A DNA stretch of 64,000 bases, taken from NCBI RefSeq assembly GCF_000195295.1, contig NC_015388.1, positions 1,054,001 through 1,118,000 on the forward strand, written 5' to 3'. The number at the start of each line of letters is the position of its first letter. The stretch's first letter is position 1. The DNA comes from Desulfobacca acetoxidans DSM 11109. GTDB taxonomy: Bacteria > Desulfobacterota > Desulfobaccia > Desulfobaccales > Desulfobaccaceae. A program made the position numbers and the translations under genes. The notes below the pieces were generated by a model. That model did not search any database and was not told where the DNA came from. It saw only the letters and a list, made by a program, of their open reading frames with translations. This document shows, piece by piece, positions 1 through 8,268 of this stretch.

Positions 1-287
1 GCTTTGCCAACGCCAACCCTTGTTCCGATTAAAATACCGCCTTTAGGCACCATGTTTGAAGAAGAATTGACAAGTCCTTCCTCGGTAATACATCGCTGAT
101 AGCGGTCAAGGTAAATGTCGTCTTTTTGAATAACTGCAGAAGTAGTCCATGGTTGATCCCCATCCCAGAACTCAGGTTTTTTAGTTGATGGGGTTCCGCC
201 TCCAAACATTCTTGTGGCCAAATCTCCTAATTTGACCAGTTGCCATTCTTTTGGCAATTGAGAATAATTTTTAAGTTCCTCAACCAC
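1..287 (-). CDS. hsdS: Type I restriction specificity subunit HsdS, N-terminal part
   Basis: Target-recognition subunit of a type I restriction-modification enzyme, cut by the left window edge. The visible ~95 residues have the usual start of a first target-recognition domain: a W-x-L-V-K-L-G-D-L lead-in, then GGGTPSTKKPEFW and PWTTSAVI, as in HsdS proteins. The chosen GTG start (287-285) overlaps the stop of the preceding hsdM-like tail by 8 bases, the usual translational coupling of hsdM and hsdS. No strong Shine-Dalgarno is seen. The DNA target cannot be read from this fragment. Confidence 0.85.
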   Translation of the reverse strand, partial: MVEELKNYSQLPKEWQLVKLGDLATRMFGGGTPSTKKPEFWDGDQPWTTSAVIQKDDIYLDRYQRCITEEGLVNSSSNMVPKGGILIGTRVGVGK

Positions 288-408
288 TACGCCACGCCAC
301 AAATCCGAGCTTGACCAACACCTCATCTAATTGCCGATCAGCCTCAGCCCGCTCCTTATCAGCCTCTTCCGGGGGGTCCGGCGTTTTCCAGCTATTCTTG
401 ATCAGCAT
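280..408 (-). pseudogene. Second, detached hsdM 3' tail
   Basis: A 42-codon frame opens with an ATG inside the end of the fic gene and runs into the hsdS start. Its last ~26 residues match the C-terminus of the full HsdM at 1660-3228: both share ERAEADRQLDE and KLGF..WRSG (about 21 of 26 residues). Many codons differ synonymously, so it is not a fresh copy. It is most simply the tail of a second, diverged hsdM that once preceded this hsdS. It may survive only to couple translation into hsdS. Confidence 0.7.
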
Positions 409-1555
409 CTTTGAACAGGGATAAGTAGGGGGTGTAAATAAACCGGCGATGCCGCTTCTGGCCGGTCGTTTCTTCCATGAGCCCCAATTTTACCAACTGA
501 TTCACCACCCGGTTGGCATTGCCGTAAGTTAATGCGGTAGTAGCCATGGCAGCTTGCACCGAAATGACGGGTTGGTAATACAAGGCCTCCAGCAAAGCCA
601 GGGCCTTAGCGGCACTGCGTCCCAGAGAGTGGGTGACGAGATTTCGGTGGTCTTCCCGCAGATTGACGATTTTACGGGCAGTTTCCGTGGCCTCCTGGGC
701 CACTTCGTAGACCCCTTGGAGAAAAAACTTCAGCCAGCCTTCTAAGTCCCCCTTATCACGGGTGGCTTGCAATCTCTCATAATAAGCGCCCCGATGTCGT
801 TTAAAGTAATAGGACAAATAGAGCAGCGGGCGTTTTAAGACCCCCTCCTTACAGAGCAGGAAGGTGATCAGCAAACGTCCCATCCTGCCGTTGCCGTCGA
901 TGAAAGGATGGATGGTTTCGAACTGGGCGTGGATGAGTCCAACCTTGACAAGCATGGGCATCGGCGTGGAATCATAGAAAAAGTTTTCCAGGTTATGCAA
1001 AGCCTCTTGCATCTCCTGGACCGGGGGCGGCACAAAGCTGGCTGTAGTCAGGCCATTTAACCCTGGTATGCCAATCCAGTTTTGGCTGCGCCGAAATTCT
1101 CCCGGATTTCTTTCACCACCTCTTACACCTTCCAAAAGCTTCGCATGAATCTCCCTGATCAGACGAAGGGATAAAGGCAACTCCTGCAATCTTTCCAGAC
1201 CGAAATTCATAGCGGCAATATAATTCACGACTTCGGCCACATCTTGAGGGTGGTCCGGCTCCAAAGCCTGAAATTCAAATTCCAGGACGTCCAGTAACGA
1301 TGCCTGTGTCCCTTCTATCTGACTGGATAGCACCGCCTCTTTACGGACATACATGGCGACAAAGAGTTCCGGATTCGGTAAGGTTTCTGTGGCCCCGTCC
1401 AACCTCCCCAAGGCCCGGTCAGCTTTAGATAAGATCGCCCATAAATCAGGATCAATGCGAATAGGCGGCTGGGGGGGCAAACCTTTGGGAATAAAGGCAC
1501 GGTAGCCTCCCGATTGCAGAATATATTGACCGGTGCGTTGTGTCTGTTTTGGCAT
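392..1555 (-). CDS. Fic-domain AMP-transferase-like protein
   Basis: 387-residue Fic protein, the usual length for a Fic_N plus Fic plus winged-helix architecture. The catalytic motif HPFIDGNGRMGR (residues 216-227) is intact, so nucleotidyl transfer to a protein hydroxyl is expected. Residues 77-82 (SSQIEG) fit the N-terminal inhibitory S/T-x-x-x-E-G/N motif of self-inhibited class II Fic proteins. The C-terminal ~80 residues look like a winged-helix DNA-binding region. It lies between hsdM and hsdS on the same strand. Fic genes inside type I loci are known, but their role there is unsettled. The start codon is preceded by a small hairpin rather than a plain SD. Confidence 0.93.
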   Translation of the reverse strand: MPKQTQRTGQYILQSGGYRAFIPKGLPPQPPIRIDPDLWAILSKADRALGRLDGATETLPNPELFVAMYVRKEAVLSSQIEGTQASLLDVLEFEFQALEPDHPQDVAEVVNYIAAMNFGLERLQELPLSLRLIREIHAKLLEGVRGGERNPGEFRRSQNWIGIPGLNGLTTASFVPPPVQEMQEALHNLENFFYDSTPMPMLVKVGLIHAQFETIHPFIDGNGRMGRLLITFLLCKEGVLKRPLLYLSYYFKRHRGAYYERLQATRDKGDLEGWLKFFLQGVYEVAQEATETARKIVNLREDHRNLVTHSLGRSAAKALALLEALYYQPVISVQAAMATTALTYGNANRVVNQLVKLGLMEETTGQKRHRRFIYTPYLSLFKDADQE

Positions 1556-1560
1556 CTGTA

Positions 1561-1576
1561 TTATCGTTTCCGATAA
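1561..1576 (-). promoter_or_regulatory. GAAA-loop inverted repeat upstream of fic
   Basis: Perfect 6-bp inverted repeat (TTATCG/CGATAA) with a GAAA loop, ending 5 bases before the fic ATG. A further CGATAATA copy lies about 20 bases upstream on the fic strand (near 1588-1596). It could be an operator for the winged-helix domain of Fic or an mRNA hairpin over the ribosome site. Both are inference. Confidence 0.4.
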
Positions 1577-1659
1577 TTGAAATAATTTTATTATCGAAAA
1601 AGCCCACTAATCGACAATATAAATTTCTTTATTGCTCTTTACAACAATAAAGAGTGATC

Positions 1660-3228
1660 TTAGCCACTCCGCCAGCCTATAAACCCGAGCTTTTTCAAAA
1701 TCTCGTCCAACTGCCGGTCGGCCTCGGCCCGCTCTTCTTCGGCCTCGGCCAATAACACCACGGCCTCATCCAGGGGGAGCACTTCGCTCTCGACGCCGGT
1801 GGAGACATACCGGCTGGGGGAGAGGTTATAATCGTTCCGGGCTGCTTCAGCTTTGGTGATAACGGTAGCAAGGCTCTCTTTGGCTTGCCAATCTTGATAT
1901 ACCTGGGCGATCTGCTCCAGGTGGGCCTCTTCCAGATAGTTCTTAGGTCGGCCCTTGGCAAAGAGCTTGCTGGCATTGATCAACAAAATTTCGCCGGGAT
2001 GGCGCTTGCGGCAGTTGAGAACCATGACAATGCCCGGCGCCGTGGTGTTGTAGAACAAATTCTCAGGTAGGAGCAGCACCGCCTCTATGCGATCCTCTTC
2101 CACGAACTTCTTCCTGATGTCCCGCTCTTTGTTGGAGCCGGTGTTGCCACTGCCCCGGCTCACGGCCCCGGTATCCAAGACCACGGCCATCCGGCCCGAG
2201 TCCGACAGGATCGCCGTCATGTGCTGCACCCAGCCCCAGTCGGCGCTGGAAGAGGGTGGCACCCCACGCCCGAACCGTTCATAGGTGTCGTTCTCATAGG
2301 TGGCGGCACCGAACTTCTGGTTCCACATGGGATTGGCGGTCACCAGGGCGAAGTGCCGCAGCCGCCCGTCGCCCTCGGTAAAAGCCGGGCGGTGCATGGT
2401 GTCGCCCAGGGCGATGTCGGCCTCCATATCATGGATAAAGGCGTTCATGCGGGCCATGGCAAAAGTTACAGAGTTGATTTCCTGGCCATAAAGCTGCAGA
2501 GGGGCGATGGCGGGTGGGAGTTTGAGCCGCCCGTTGTGCTTCTCACCTTTGGTCTCCAAAAGCCGCAGGTGACACTTGATGAGCAGGCCCCCGGAACCGC
2601 AACAGGGGTCACAAACGGTCATGCCCGGCTGCGGTTCCAGGATGCGGGCCATGACGATGCCCACCTCCAGGGGCGTATAAAATTCCCCGGCGCTCTGGCC
2701 TTGACCCTCAGCGAATTTCCGCAGCAGGTATTCATAGGCCCGGCCCAGGATGTCGGGCTCCACATCCTCCAGCCCCAGGCGATAGTTAGGATTATTGAGC
2801 ACCTGCACCAGGGCCGCCAAGCGGCTGTCATCGACGATACGCTGCCCAGCGGCAGTGGCATTGAAGTCAGTAATATCGATCACGCCTGATAGCTTGGGAT
2901 TTTCCCGGGCCACAGCCCGCACCGCATCGGTAAGAGCCTGTCCCAAACCGGTTGTGATGGTGGCGATATGGGGCCAACGGGCTGCCTTGGGCATGTAAAA
3001 GCGCACCAGCTTATGGTCCTGGTCCACCAGAGTGGCGGCAATCTTACGGTCGCCAAAATCATGAGCCAGATGCTCAACTTCGTCGTCAAAGACATCAGAG
3101 AGCCGCTTCAAAAAGATGAACGGCAGGATATAGTCCTTGAACTTAGGGGCGTCCAACGGCCCCCGAATCTGACAGGCCGCCTCCCACAGCCAGGACTCCA
3201 GGGCCGGGGCATCCAATTTGTTGGCCAA
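1660..3228 (-). CDS. hsdM: Type I DNA adenine methyltransferase subunit HsdM
   Basis: N6-adenine methyltransferase subunit, 522 residues, normal for HsdM. An N-terminal helical HsdM domain (about 1-160) is followed by the methylase fold. The SAM-binding motif CDPCCGSGG is at about 206-214 and the catalytic motif IV reads NPMW (299-302) instead of the commoner NPPF/NPPW. The tail at 480-522 is a charged coiled coil typical of HsdM-HsdS contact. The start is probably TTG, preceded by AGAGGT. No hsdR is in the window; it may lie left of the edge beyond hsdS. The methylase may pair with an HsdS that originally belonged to another hsdM (see the detached tail). Confidence 0.95.
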   Translation of the reverse strand: MANKLDAPALESWLWEAACQIRGPLDAPKFKDYILPFIFLKRLSDVFDDEVEHLAHDFGDRKIAATLVDQDHKLVRFYMPKAARWPHIATITTGLGQALTDAVRAVARENPKLSGVIDITDFNATAAGQRIVDDSRLAALVQVLNNPNYRLGLEDVEPDILGRAYEYLLRKFAEGQGQSAGEFYTPLEVGIVMARILEPQPGMTVCDPCCGSGGLLIKCHLRLLETKGEKHNGRLKLPPAIAPLQLYGQEINSVTFAMARMNAFIHDMEADIALGDTMHRPAFTEGDGRLRHFALVTANPMWNQKFGAATYENDTYERFGRGVPPSSSADWGWVQHMTAILSDSGRMAVVLDTGAVSRGSGNTGSNKERDIRKKFVEEDRIEAVLLLPENLFYNTTAPGIVMVLNCRKRHPGEILLINASKLFAKGRPKNYLEEAHLEQIAQVYQDWQAKESLATVITKAEAARNDYNLSPSRYVSTGVESEVLPLDEAVVLLAEAEEERAEADRQLDEILKKLGFIGWRSG

Positions 3229-3507
3229 AGCGTGTTACCTCTGTGTTGTTATAAAGGCGCCGACGGCGCTGTCTCGGGAAACCAGCGCCCATTGGTTCTC
3301 ATTGCTGTTTTGCCGGGTTTTAATCCAATCTTATAACAGATGCAGGGCAAAGATAAATGAAAAAGCATCTTATTGATTATATCATGAAATATTATTGGCT
3401 TACCTTTGCTTCAATCTCCCCTTGGCAACTAAACATCGTTAGGGCAATGTGAATAACAAGAATCATTAGCAGTCTTATGAAGTTATATTTTTATGGGAGC
3501 TTTGAAA

Positions 3508-4743
3508 ATGAACTTCCTTTCAGGAACTTGGGTGGGAACCATATCGGGAACCAATGTTGGCAGTTTTATATTAAATTTAGAGGAACGGGACGGCCAACTT
3601 TCTGGATTGGTTCACCTAACAGATTTTAACAACGGCCTTTTTATTTATGACTGCGTTGGTCAAGTATATGAAAATCAACTGGATTTTGAAGTAAAGCCAC
3701 GAGGATTTCCTGAATTAGCCCGGGTTTCTCCGGGAAAAATGACAGGAACAATCCAGCCTGATGGGAGCATGACAGGAAGTTGGTCAACGGAACAGGGCAC
3801 AGCCGGGACCTTTCTGGCTTTCAAGCAAGAAATCCCGGCAGGTCAGATCGTAAGTGCCAAAATCTCCGACGCTCCTGCCATGGTGGCCTTCTTTGAAAAG
3901 CAAACTCATGTTCAATCATGTGTGGTGGATATTGACATCCTGCGAAGAATCCATCGTGAGCTTAGTAGCGGTAGCGATGAAGCTGCCCGCCTTGAATTAG
4001 CCCAACAAGCGCAACTATCAACTGCGCCGTCAGCGGCCAAAGTGCCCTCTCAAGGACTCGATTACCCAAATATCAGGGCTCTCTATTCCGTGACGATTGT
4101 TGCAAAAGGTCTTTATGGGGAGCAGATAATGTCGATCGATCCGGCGATTCTCGATGAGGGCCGTCTTCCCAAGCCATTGGCTTCCGTCGAATTTAACATT
4201 GGCAATTTTTATTCATGGAAACGCAACATGGTCGCACCAAACCGGGCAACGGTTCGATTAGATTTTACCAAGCCCCCCATTTTTGATTTTCCAAACCCAT
4301 CGATATTGCAAACTCAAAATGACAGTATCATTCAGGTAGCTGGCAATGATTCCATATGGGTGTCAGGTATATACGACAAGATGAAAGCAACACTTAGGCA
4401 TGGGCGGGTCAAGAGTTCGTGGCTCCATTCCCGTTATACCTATGATATTTTGCTTATTATTATAGGCCTTCCCGCAGCACTTGCTGCAGCAAGCCTCATA
4501 GGTGAATTAATAAATGGAATTGTATTGAAAAAACTGGCAGGATTTATCTTTACATTTTTATTTTCCTTATCAGTTTTCCGCATTGCTTTTAACACAGTTC
4601 GCTGGTTGTTACCTGTAATTGAGTTTTCTGGTTTGCCCCAACCTCTACATCGGCAGTTGAGATTGGGTTTGTCAACTATCGTTCTGGGTGTTATTAGTTC
4701 ATTGGGTGCCGCTTTAATTTGGATGGTGATGACCAAAGGTTAA
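3508..4743 (+). CDS. Unknown protein with C-terminal membrane segments
   Basis: 411 residues, not recognised. An upstream in-frame ATG at 3493 exists, but the ATG at 3508 has GGGAG eight bases before it and is preferred. Residues ~1-110 are rich in short beta-type G-T/G-S turns (GTWVGTISGTN, GTIQPDGSMTGSW). The middle is charged, and residues ~310-410 hold about three hydrophobic segments. No signal peptide is obvious, so the large N-terminal part may be cytoplasmic. It sits between the restriction locus and an IS element, so it may be accessory or defence-related; that is only context. Confidence 0.72.
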   Translation: MNFLSGTWVGTISGTNVGSFILNLEERDGQLSGLVHLTDFNNGLFIYDCVGQVYENQLDFEVKPRGFPELARVSPGKMTGTIQPDGSMTGSWSTEQGTAGTFLAFKQEIPAGQIVSAKISDAPAMVAFFEKQTHVQSCVVDIDILRRIHRELSSGSDEAARLELAQQAQLSTAPSAAKVPSQGLDYPNIRALYSVTIVAKGLYGEQIMSIDPAILDEGRLPKPLASVEFNIGNFYSWKRNMVAPNRATVRLDFTKPPIFDFPNPSILQTQNDSIIQVAGNDSIWVSGIYDKMKATLRHGRVKSSWLHSRYTYDILLIIIGLPAALAAASLIGELINGIVLKKLAGFIFTFLFSLSVFRIAFNTVRWLLPVIEFSGLPQPLHRQLRLGLSTIVLGVISSLGAALIWMVMTKG

Positions 4744-4922
4744 TTGCTATCAATATCAAGCAGAATAATATCAAGACTTATTGAATGCGACGATACAGGC
4801 GTAGTTTCATACGCAATGTTCAGGTTTGCTTTTTTCTTGCTCCAAATCCGTATACTCCCGGAGATTATCAGTCAAGACTATAAATTATAGTAATATCAGT
4901 CCATTGAGTTTTTTTGTCATCA

Positions 4923-6677
4923 CTACATCATTGGGTCTTGAAGATTTTGGTGATGAGGCGTGGGCACTCCTAGGGCTTTAAAGAGATCAAGTTGTTCCGG
5001 TGTGGGTGGAATAAGGCCTTCGAAATTTTTCCCATCAATTTCAGCCTGCACCGTCCTTTGTAAAGCGAGTTTTTCTAACGCCCTTTCCGGCGAAGTAAAT
5101 ATTTTGGCTTCAAGCAAACGACTCCGCATGAGGCGGTGCAGTTGCAAAGCCATGATGCAGAGGAATATATGAGCCCGGATGCGGCGGTCCACCCAATGGT
5201 ACACCGGGCGGATATCCAAGGAGCTTTTCAGGGTGCGGAAACACCGTTCGATATCCTGAAGTTCTTTGTATTGGTGGACGACCTCTGCTGGTGACAGCGT
5301 TTTGTTGGTGGTTTCCAAGAGGAGTTTGCCGTCGATGAGCAGTTCCCAGCGGCGATTTTCCTCATCCGGATCACAGGCCACCCGGCCCTGTTGGTCAAGC
5401 CTGAGTTGATAATAGCGGCTCAGTTGCCGTTTTTTCAGATAGTCGTGGAGATGAACCAGGGTTTCCGGATGAGTGAGAGTCTTCCCCGGCATGTGCAAGC
5501 CGGTTTCCTGGTTCTGCAAGCGAGCCAAGCGACCCCGGATATACTCCGTGGCTACGGCCAGTTTCCGCTGTCGGGTTTTTTTGGTCTGCCGGGCAATTTC
5601 GGCCTTATAGGCCACGACAAAGCGGCGGCCGTCAAGGGTGACTTCCCGGAAACATTCTTGCTCCTCCAGGGGGGTGCCATCACTCTTCCACCGTTTGATT
5701 TGTGCCTGAACATCCTGAGCCGTGGCCTGGATGGCCTGCCGGGAGATGAGATTATGCCTCAAAGGCCGGGCGACGATATAATCCAGCTGAGCTTCGCCCA
5801 GGACCGCCAGGTTGTCTTGGCTGAGCAGTCCCCGATCACTGACCACGACGCAGCGTTGCACCGGGAAGCGGGCTTTGACATCGAGAATAACTTTCCGGAA
5901 GATCGCTTTATCAGTGGTTTCTCCAGGAAACACCTGATGACAGAGAGGAATACCATCTTTGGTCATGACCAGTCCCAGCACTACCTGAGGGCAACCGGAA
6001 TGGTCCCGATCATAGCCGTAATTTTGCAACGTCGGTTTATCCGATTGGGAGGAGGGATTTCGGACCTTATCCGCTCGCTCAATCTCACAATAGCACGAGG
6101 TCAGGTCGTAAAAAACCAAGTCCAGGGGTGCGTCGAAGAGGGTCAGGATCGGCCAGGCCAGTTTGGGCTCCAATTCTGCTTTGTGTTCAATGAGAAAGTC
6201 CAAAGAGCGTAACAAGTGATTATAATCAACCTGCTGCCGGTCGATACCGGGAAGGTGCACCCCCTCGAGCCAATCCAAGAGGTGGAGTTTGGCCATGGGA
6301 TCTAAGAGACGCTTGGCTACCATAACTTTGAGGTTGGCAATGACATCGAACTCGAACTGCCTACCCTGGAGGAATTTTTTGAAAACCTGGGTCCAGTCCA
6401 TCTCCTCCCAGAGGCGGAAGATGGTATAAATAGAGCCGAAATCCAGGCTACCCGTAGGAGGGATGCTCTCTTGCGGCTTTGCTTCTTCGAGTTTAAAGAA
6501 TATTTTCAATCCTGCGATAATTTCTTGGATTTGTTCAGAGGAGTATTGCGAAGCCGAGCCGAAGTTAACCAGAATCCGCTGCCGAACTTTGCCCTCTTTA
6601 GTCCGGTAAGATTCGACGATGTGGAGGGACTGATAAATCTTATCGCCCCGTTTTCGAGTGGTCGTCCGCAAGTACAT
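4923..6677 (-). CDS. IS1634-type DDE transposase
   Basis: 584-residue IS4-superfamily transposase that moves its own element. The N-terminus (YLRTTTRKRGDKIYQSL, VESYRT) is typical of the IS1634 group. Catalytic acids are visible as D191 (VFYDLTS), D281 (VVSDRGL) and E477 in the Y-x6-ER-x5-LK signature YKELQDIERCFRTLK. The frame is intact, so the copy may be active. No partner orf is needed in this family. It separates the unknown membrane protein from tRNA-His. Confidence 0.95.
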   Translation of the reverse strand: MYLRTTTRKRGDKIYQSLHIVESYRTKEGKVRQRILVNFGSASQYSSEQIQEIIAGLKIFFKLEEAKPQESIPPTGSLDFGSIYTIFRLWEEMDWTQVFKKFLQGRQFEFDVIANLKVMVAKRLLDPMAKLHLLDWLEGVHLPGIDRQQVDYNHLLRSLDFLIEHKAELEPKLAWPILTLFDAPLDLVFYDLTSCYCEIERADKVRNPSSQSDKPTLQNYGYDRDHSGCPQVVLGLVMTKDGIPLCHQVFPGETTDKAIFRKVILDVKARFPVQRCVVVSDRGLLSQDNLAVLGEAQLDYIVARPLRHNLISRQAIQATAQDVQAQIKRWKSDGTPLEEQECFREVTLDGRRFVVAYKAEIARQTKKTRQRKLAVATEYIRGRLARLQNQETGLHMPGKTLTHPETLVHLHDYLKKRQLSRYYQLRLDQQGRVACDPDEENRRWELLIDGKLLLETTNKTLSPAEVVHQYKELQDIERCFRTLKSSLDIRPVYHWVDRRIRAHIFLCIMALQLHRLMRSRLLEAKIFTSPERALEKLALQRTVQAEIDGKNFEGLIPPTPEQLDLFKALGVPTPHHQNLQDPMM

Positions 6678-6683
6678 GACGCC

Positions 6684-6711
6684 ACTATAGCATGGTAGCT
6701 TAGTTTGTCAA
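6684..6711 (-). promoter_or_regulatory. Consensus-like transposase promoter, leaderless arrangement
   Basis: TTGACA (6711-6706) and TATAGT (6689-6684) on the minus strand are 16 bases apart. Only six bases (6683-6678) separate the -10 box from the transposase ATG, so transcription would start at or next to the A of ATG. Confidence 0.6.
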
Positions 6712-6720
6712 TATATAAAG

Positions 6721-6740
6721 ATATTATATATATATAATAT
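6721..6740. repeat. 20-bp perfect AT palindrome
   Basis: An uninterrupted palindrome of A and T only, at the outer side of the IS transposase promoter. It may be a preferred IS target or part of the IS end. Confidence 0.6.
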
Positions 6741-7338
6741 TATATGCCGACACTACAGGGTGGTGATTTTTCGTATCTAACCGATTGAATTTGTTCAGGG
6801 GCAACCTGGAATTTTGCGTTTTACTGATAATCTCCGGATACTCCAGTGGATAAAACCGATTTTCCAAAAAATTTCCGTGCCAGGTATTGATAGAGGGGGG
6901 GATAGGAGTCCCAGTCTCCGGGTTGGCGGTTTCGGGTAATAGCAGGGTGGGTAGGCGGAGGCAAGCAGGCGGCCCGCCTGGCTCCCTTCCCTCTCCCCCA
7001 AGGACGGTAGGCGGTAGGCGGCAAGTCCAGGGTAGTCCATTTACCCGCTGAGATAGCACGAGATAGGGAAGAGTCTGTGACAAAGGAACTGGTCCCTTCG
7101 ACGACTGGTTTTATGGATAAAAAAGCTACAGTACGAAATATCAGCGCCCAAGAGGAATGGCGTCAGGGGCGGACTGCCGCGCTTATTACAGCAAGCAAGG
7201 TTCACCAGAACATAGGCAGTCGAAAGGAGATAGCTTCTCGGTCCGTCCTACCAGAACTCTCCAACACACACATGATCAGGGTGGCCTGAGATGCTGAAAA
7301 AAACTTTTTTTGCCATGACAGGTTGGAAATGCGGTTGG
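6741..7338. other. Intergenic stretch without a supported gene
   Basis: About 600 bases between the IS and tRNA-His. Short frames exist on both strands but none has a convincing SD, domain or codon pattern. A G-rich, low-complexity part lies at ~6890-7030. It may be decayed island DNA. Confidence 0.5.
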
Positions 7339-7379
7339 AAACAAAAAACAAAGGGCTGGCCATAATCAGCCAACCCTTT
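7339..7379 (-). terminator. Rho-independent terminator of tRNA-His
   Basis: On the minus strand an 11-bp stem with one mismatch (arms 7379-7369 and 7360-7350) is followed by a T-rich run. It lies just downstream of the tRNA 3' end. Confidence 0.75.
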
Positions 7380-7387
7380 AAAATCCT

Positions 7388-7462
7388 TGGGGTGAGCGAC
7401 GGGATTTGAACCCGCGGCCACCGGGGCCACAACCCGGTGCTCTGCCACTGAGCTACGCCCAC
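7388..7462 (-). tRNA. tRNA-His (GTG)
   Basis: Full cloverleaf read on the minus strand: 7-bp acceptor stem GTGGGCG/CGCTCAC with one G-T pair, D arm (AGCTCAGTGGCAGAGC), anticodon loop TTGTGGC with anticodon GTG, T arm GCGGGTTCAAATCCCGT, and encoded CCA. The base before position 1 (complement of c7463) is G facing C73, the G-1:C73 identity pair of tRNA-His. It borders the island on its left. Confidence 0.96.
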
Positions 7463-7544
7463 CATCTAAATTTAAAATGTATCACAGTATGGCAGAGATG
7501 ACAAGCTCCTGACCGAAAATTGGCAGGAGGGAAAGCTGCCTCCT

Positions 7545-8213
7545 CTATGACAGACCAAGGTCTTGCTTAAATCGGTCCAAGCCGACTTCGTCGATAATTT
7601 TGCCGAGGCGCTTTTTCTTCCCGGCCTGGGCATACCATTCGATGACCTGGTCAACGAGTTGCAGAGCCTGTTGGTCGTCCAGGGCGTCGGCGATAACATC
7701 GGCCAGTCGGGGCTTGATGCCGGAGACAAAACCGCCGGCATAGACCCGCCAACCGTTTTTAAAACCTACCAGGCCGACATCTTTAATGGTGCTCTCGGCG
7801 CAGGAGTTGGGACAACCGGAGACTCCCATCTTAAATTTATACGGCAGTTCGAACCCATGATATTTGCTGTCTAATGCCAGTCCCACCTTGACGGCGTCCT
7901 GCAAGGCAATGCGACAGAAAGTGGTACCGGGACAGATCTTCACCGAACGGACGCACAGGCCGATAGCAGCACCGGGAGGCATCCCTAATTCTTGCCAGAC
8001 CTGGTCCAAGTCTGCTTCTTGGAGCCCCACCAGAGCCATACGCTGCGCCGAAGTTAATTTGATAGCCTTGACACCGTATTTTTCGGCGACATCCGCCAAT
8101 CGGCGTAACTGATTAAAGTCGGTGATAATTCCCCCCGGTATATGGGGGGCGATGGCGAACGAGGTCTTGTCTCGCTGTAAAATAGCCCCTTTTTTCAGGA
8201 TGTCTTCAGCCAT
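7545..8213 (-). CDS. Small siroheme sulfite/nitrite-reductase-like protein
   Basis: 222 residues, about the size of the low-spin 'assimilatory-type' sulfite reductase of Desulfovibrio. An N-terminal ferredoxin-like half (~1-75) is followed by the siroheme/4Fe-4S site: C94-x5-C100 (ICPGTTFC) and C134-x3-C138 (GCPNSC). It lacks the duplicated fold of full DsrA, DsrB or CysI. It probably binds one siroheme-[4Fe-4S] unit in the cytoplasm. Physiological substrate and partner are not shown by context. It is the second gene after the hibernation/cold-shock fusion, 55 bases downstream. Confidence 0.88.
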   Translation of the reverse strand: MAEDILKKGAILQRDKTSFAIAPHIPGGIITDFNQLRRLADVAEKYGVKAIKLTSAQRMALVGLQEADLDQVWQELGMPPGAAIGLCVRSVKICPGTTFCRIALQDAVKVGLALDSKYHGFELPYKFKMGVSGCPNSCAESTIKDVGLVGFKNGWRVYAGGFVSGIKPRLADVIADALDDQQALQLVDQVIEWYAQAGKKKRLGKIIDEVGLDRFKQDLGLS

Positions 8214-8268
8214 GGAACTCCTCCTTGTTCATGAATCACCTCGGGATAGGGTAATAGCTCTGTACTGC

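Larger units (their letters stand above)
4860..6745 (-). mobile_element. IS1634-family insertion sequence (ends approximate)
   Basis: The element comprises the intact transposase plus short flanks. Terminal inverted repeats and a target duplication could not be matched by eye, so the coordinates are a guess around the coding region. The right flank is a long AT palindrome, consistent with the AT-rich targets common for this family. Confidence 0.6.

Noticed and set aside
4744-6760. Terminal inverted repeats of the IS1634 element
   Set aside because: Both flanks were compared by eye and no convincing 15-30 bp inverted match or target duplication was found.
6724-7083. Minus-strand frames next to the IS
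   Set aside because: They are low-complexity, overlap each other in several frames and have no SD or recognisable domain.
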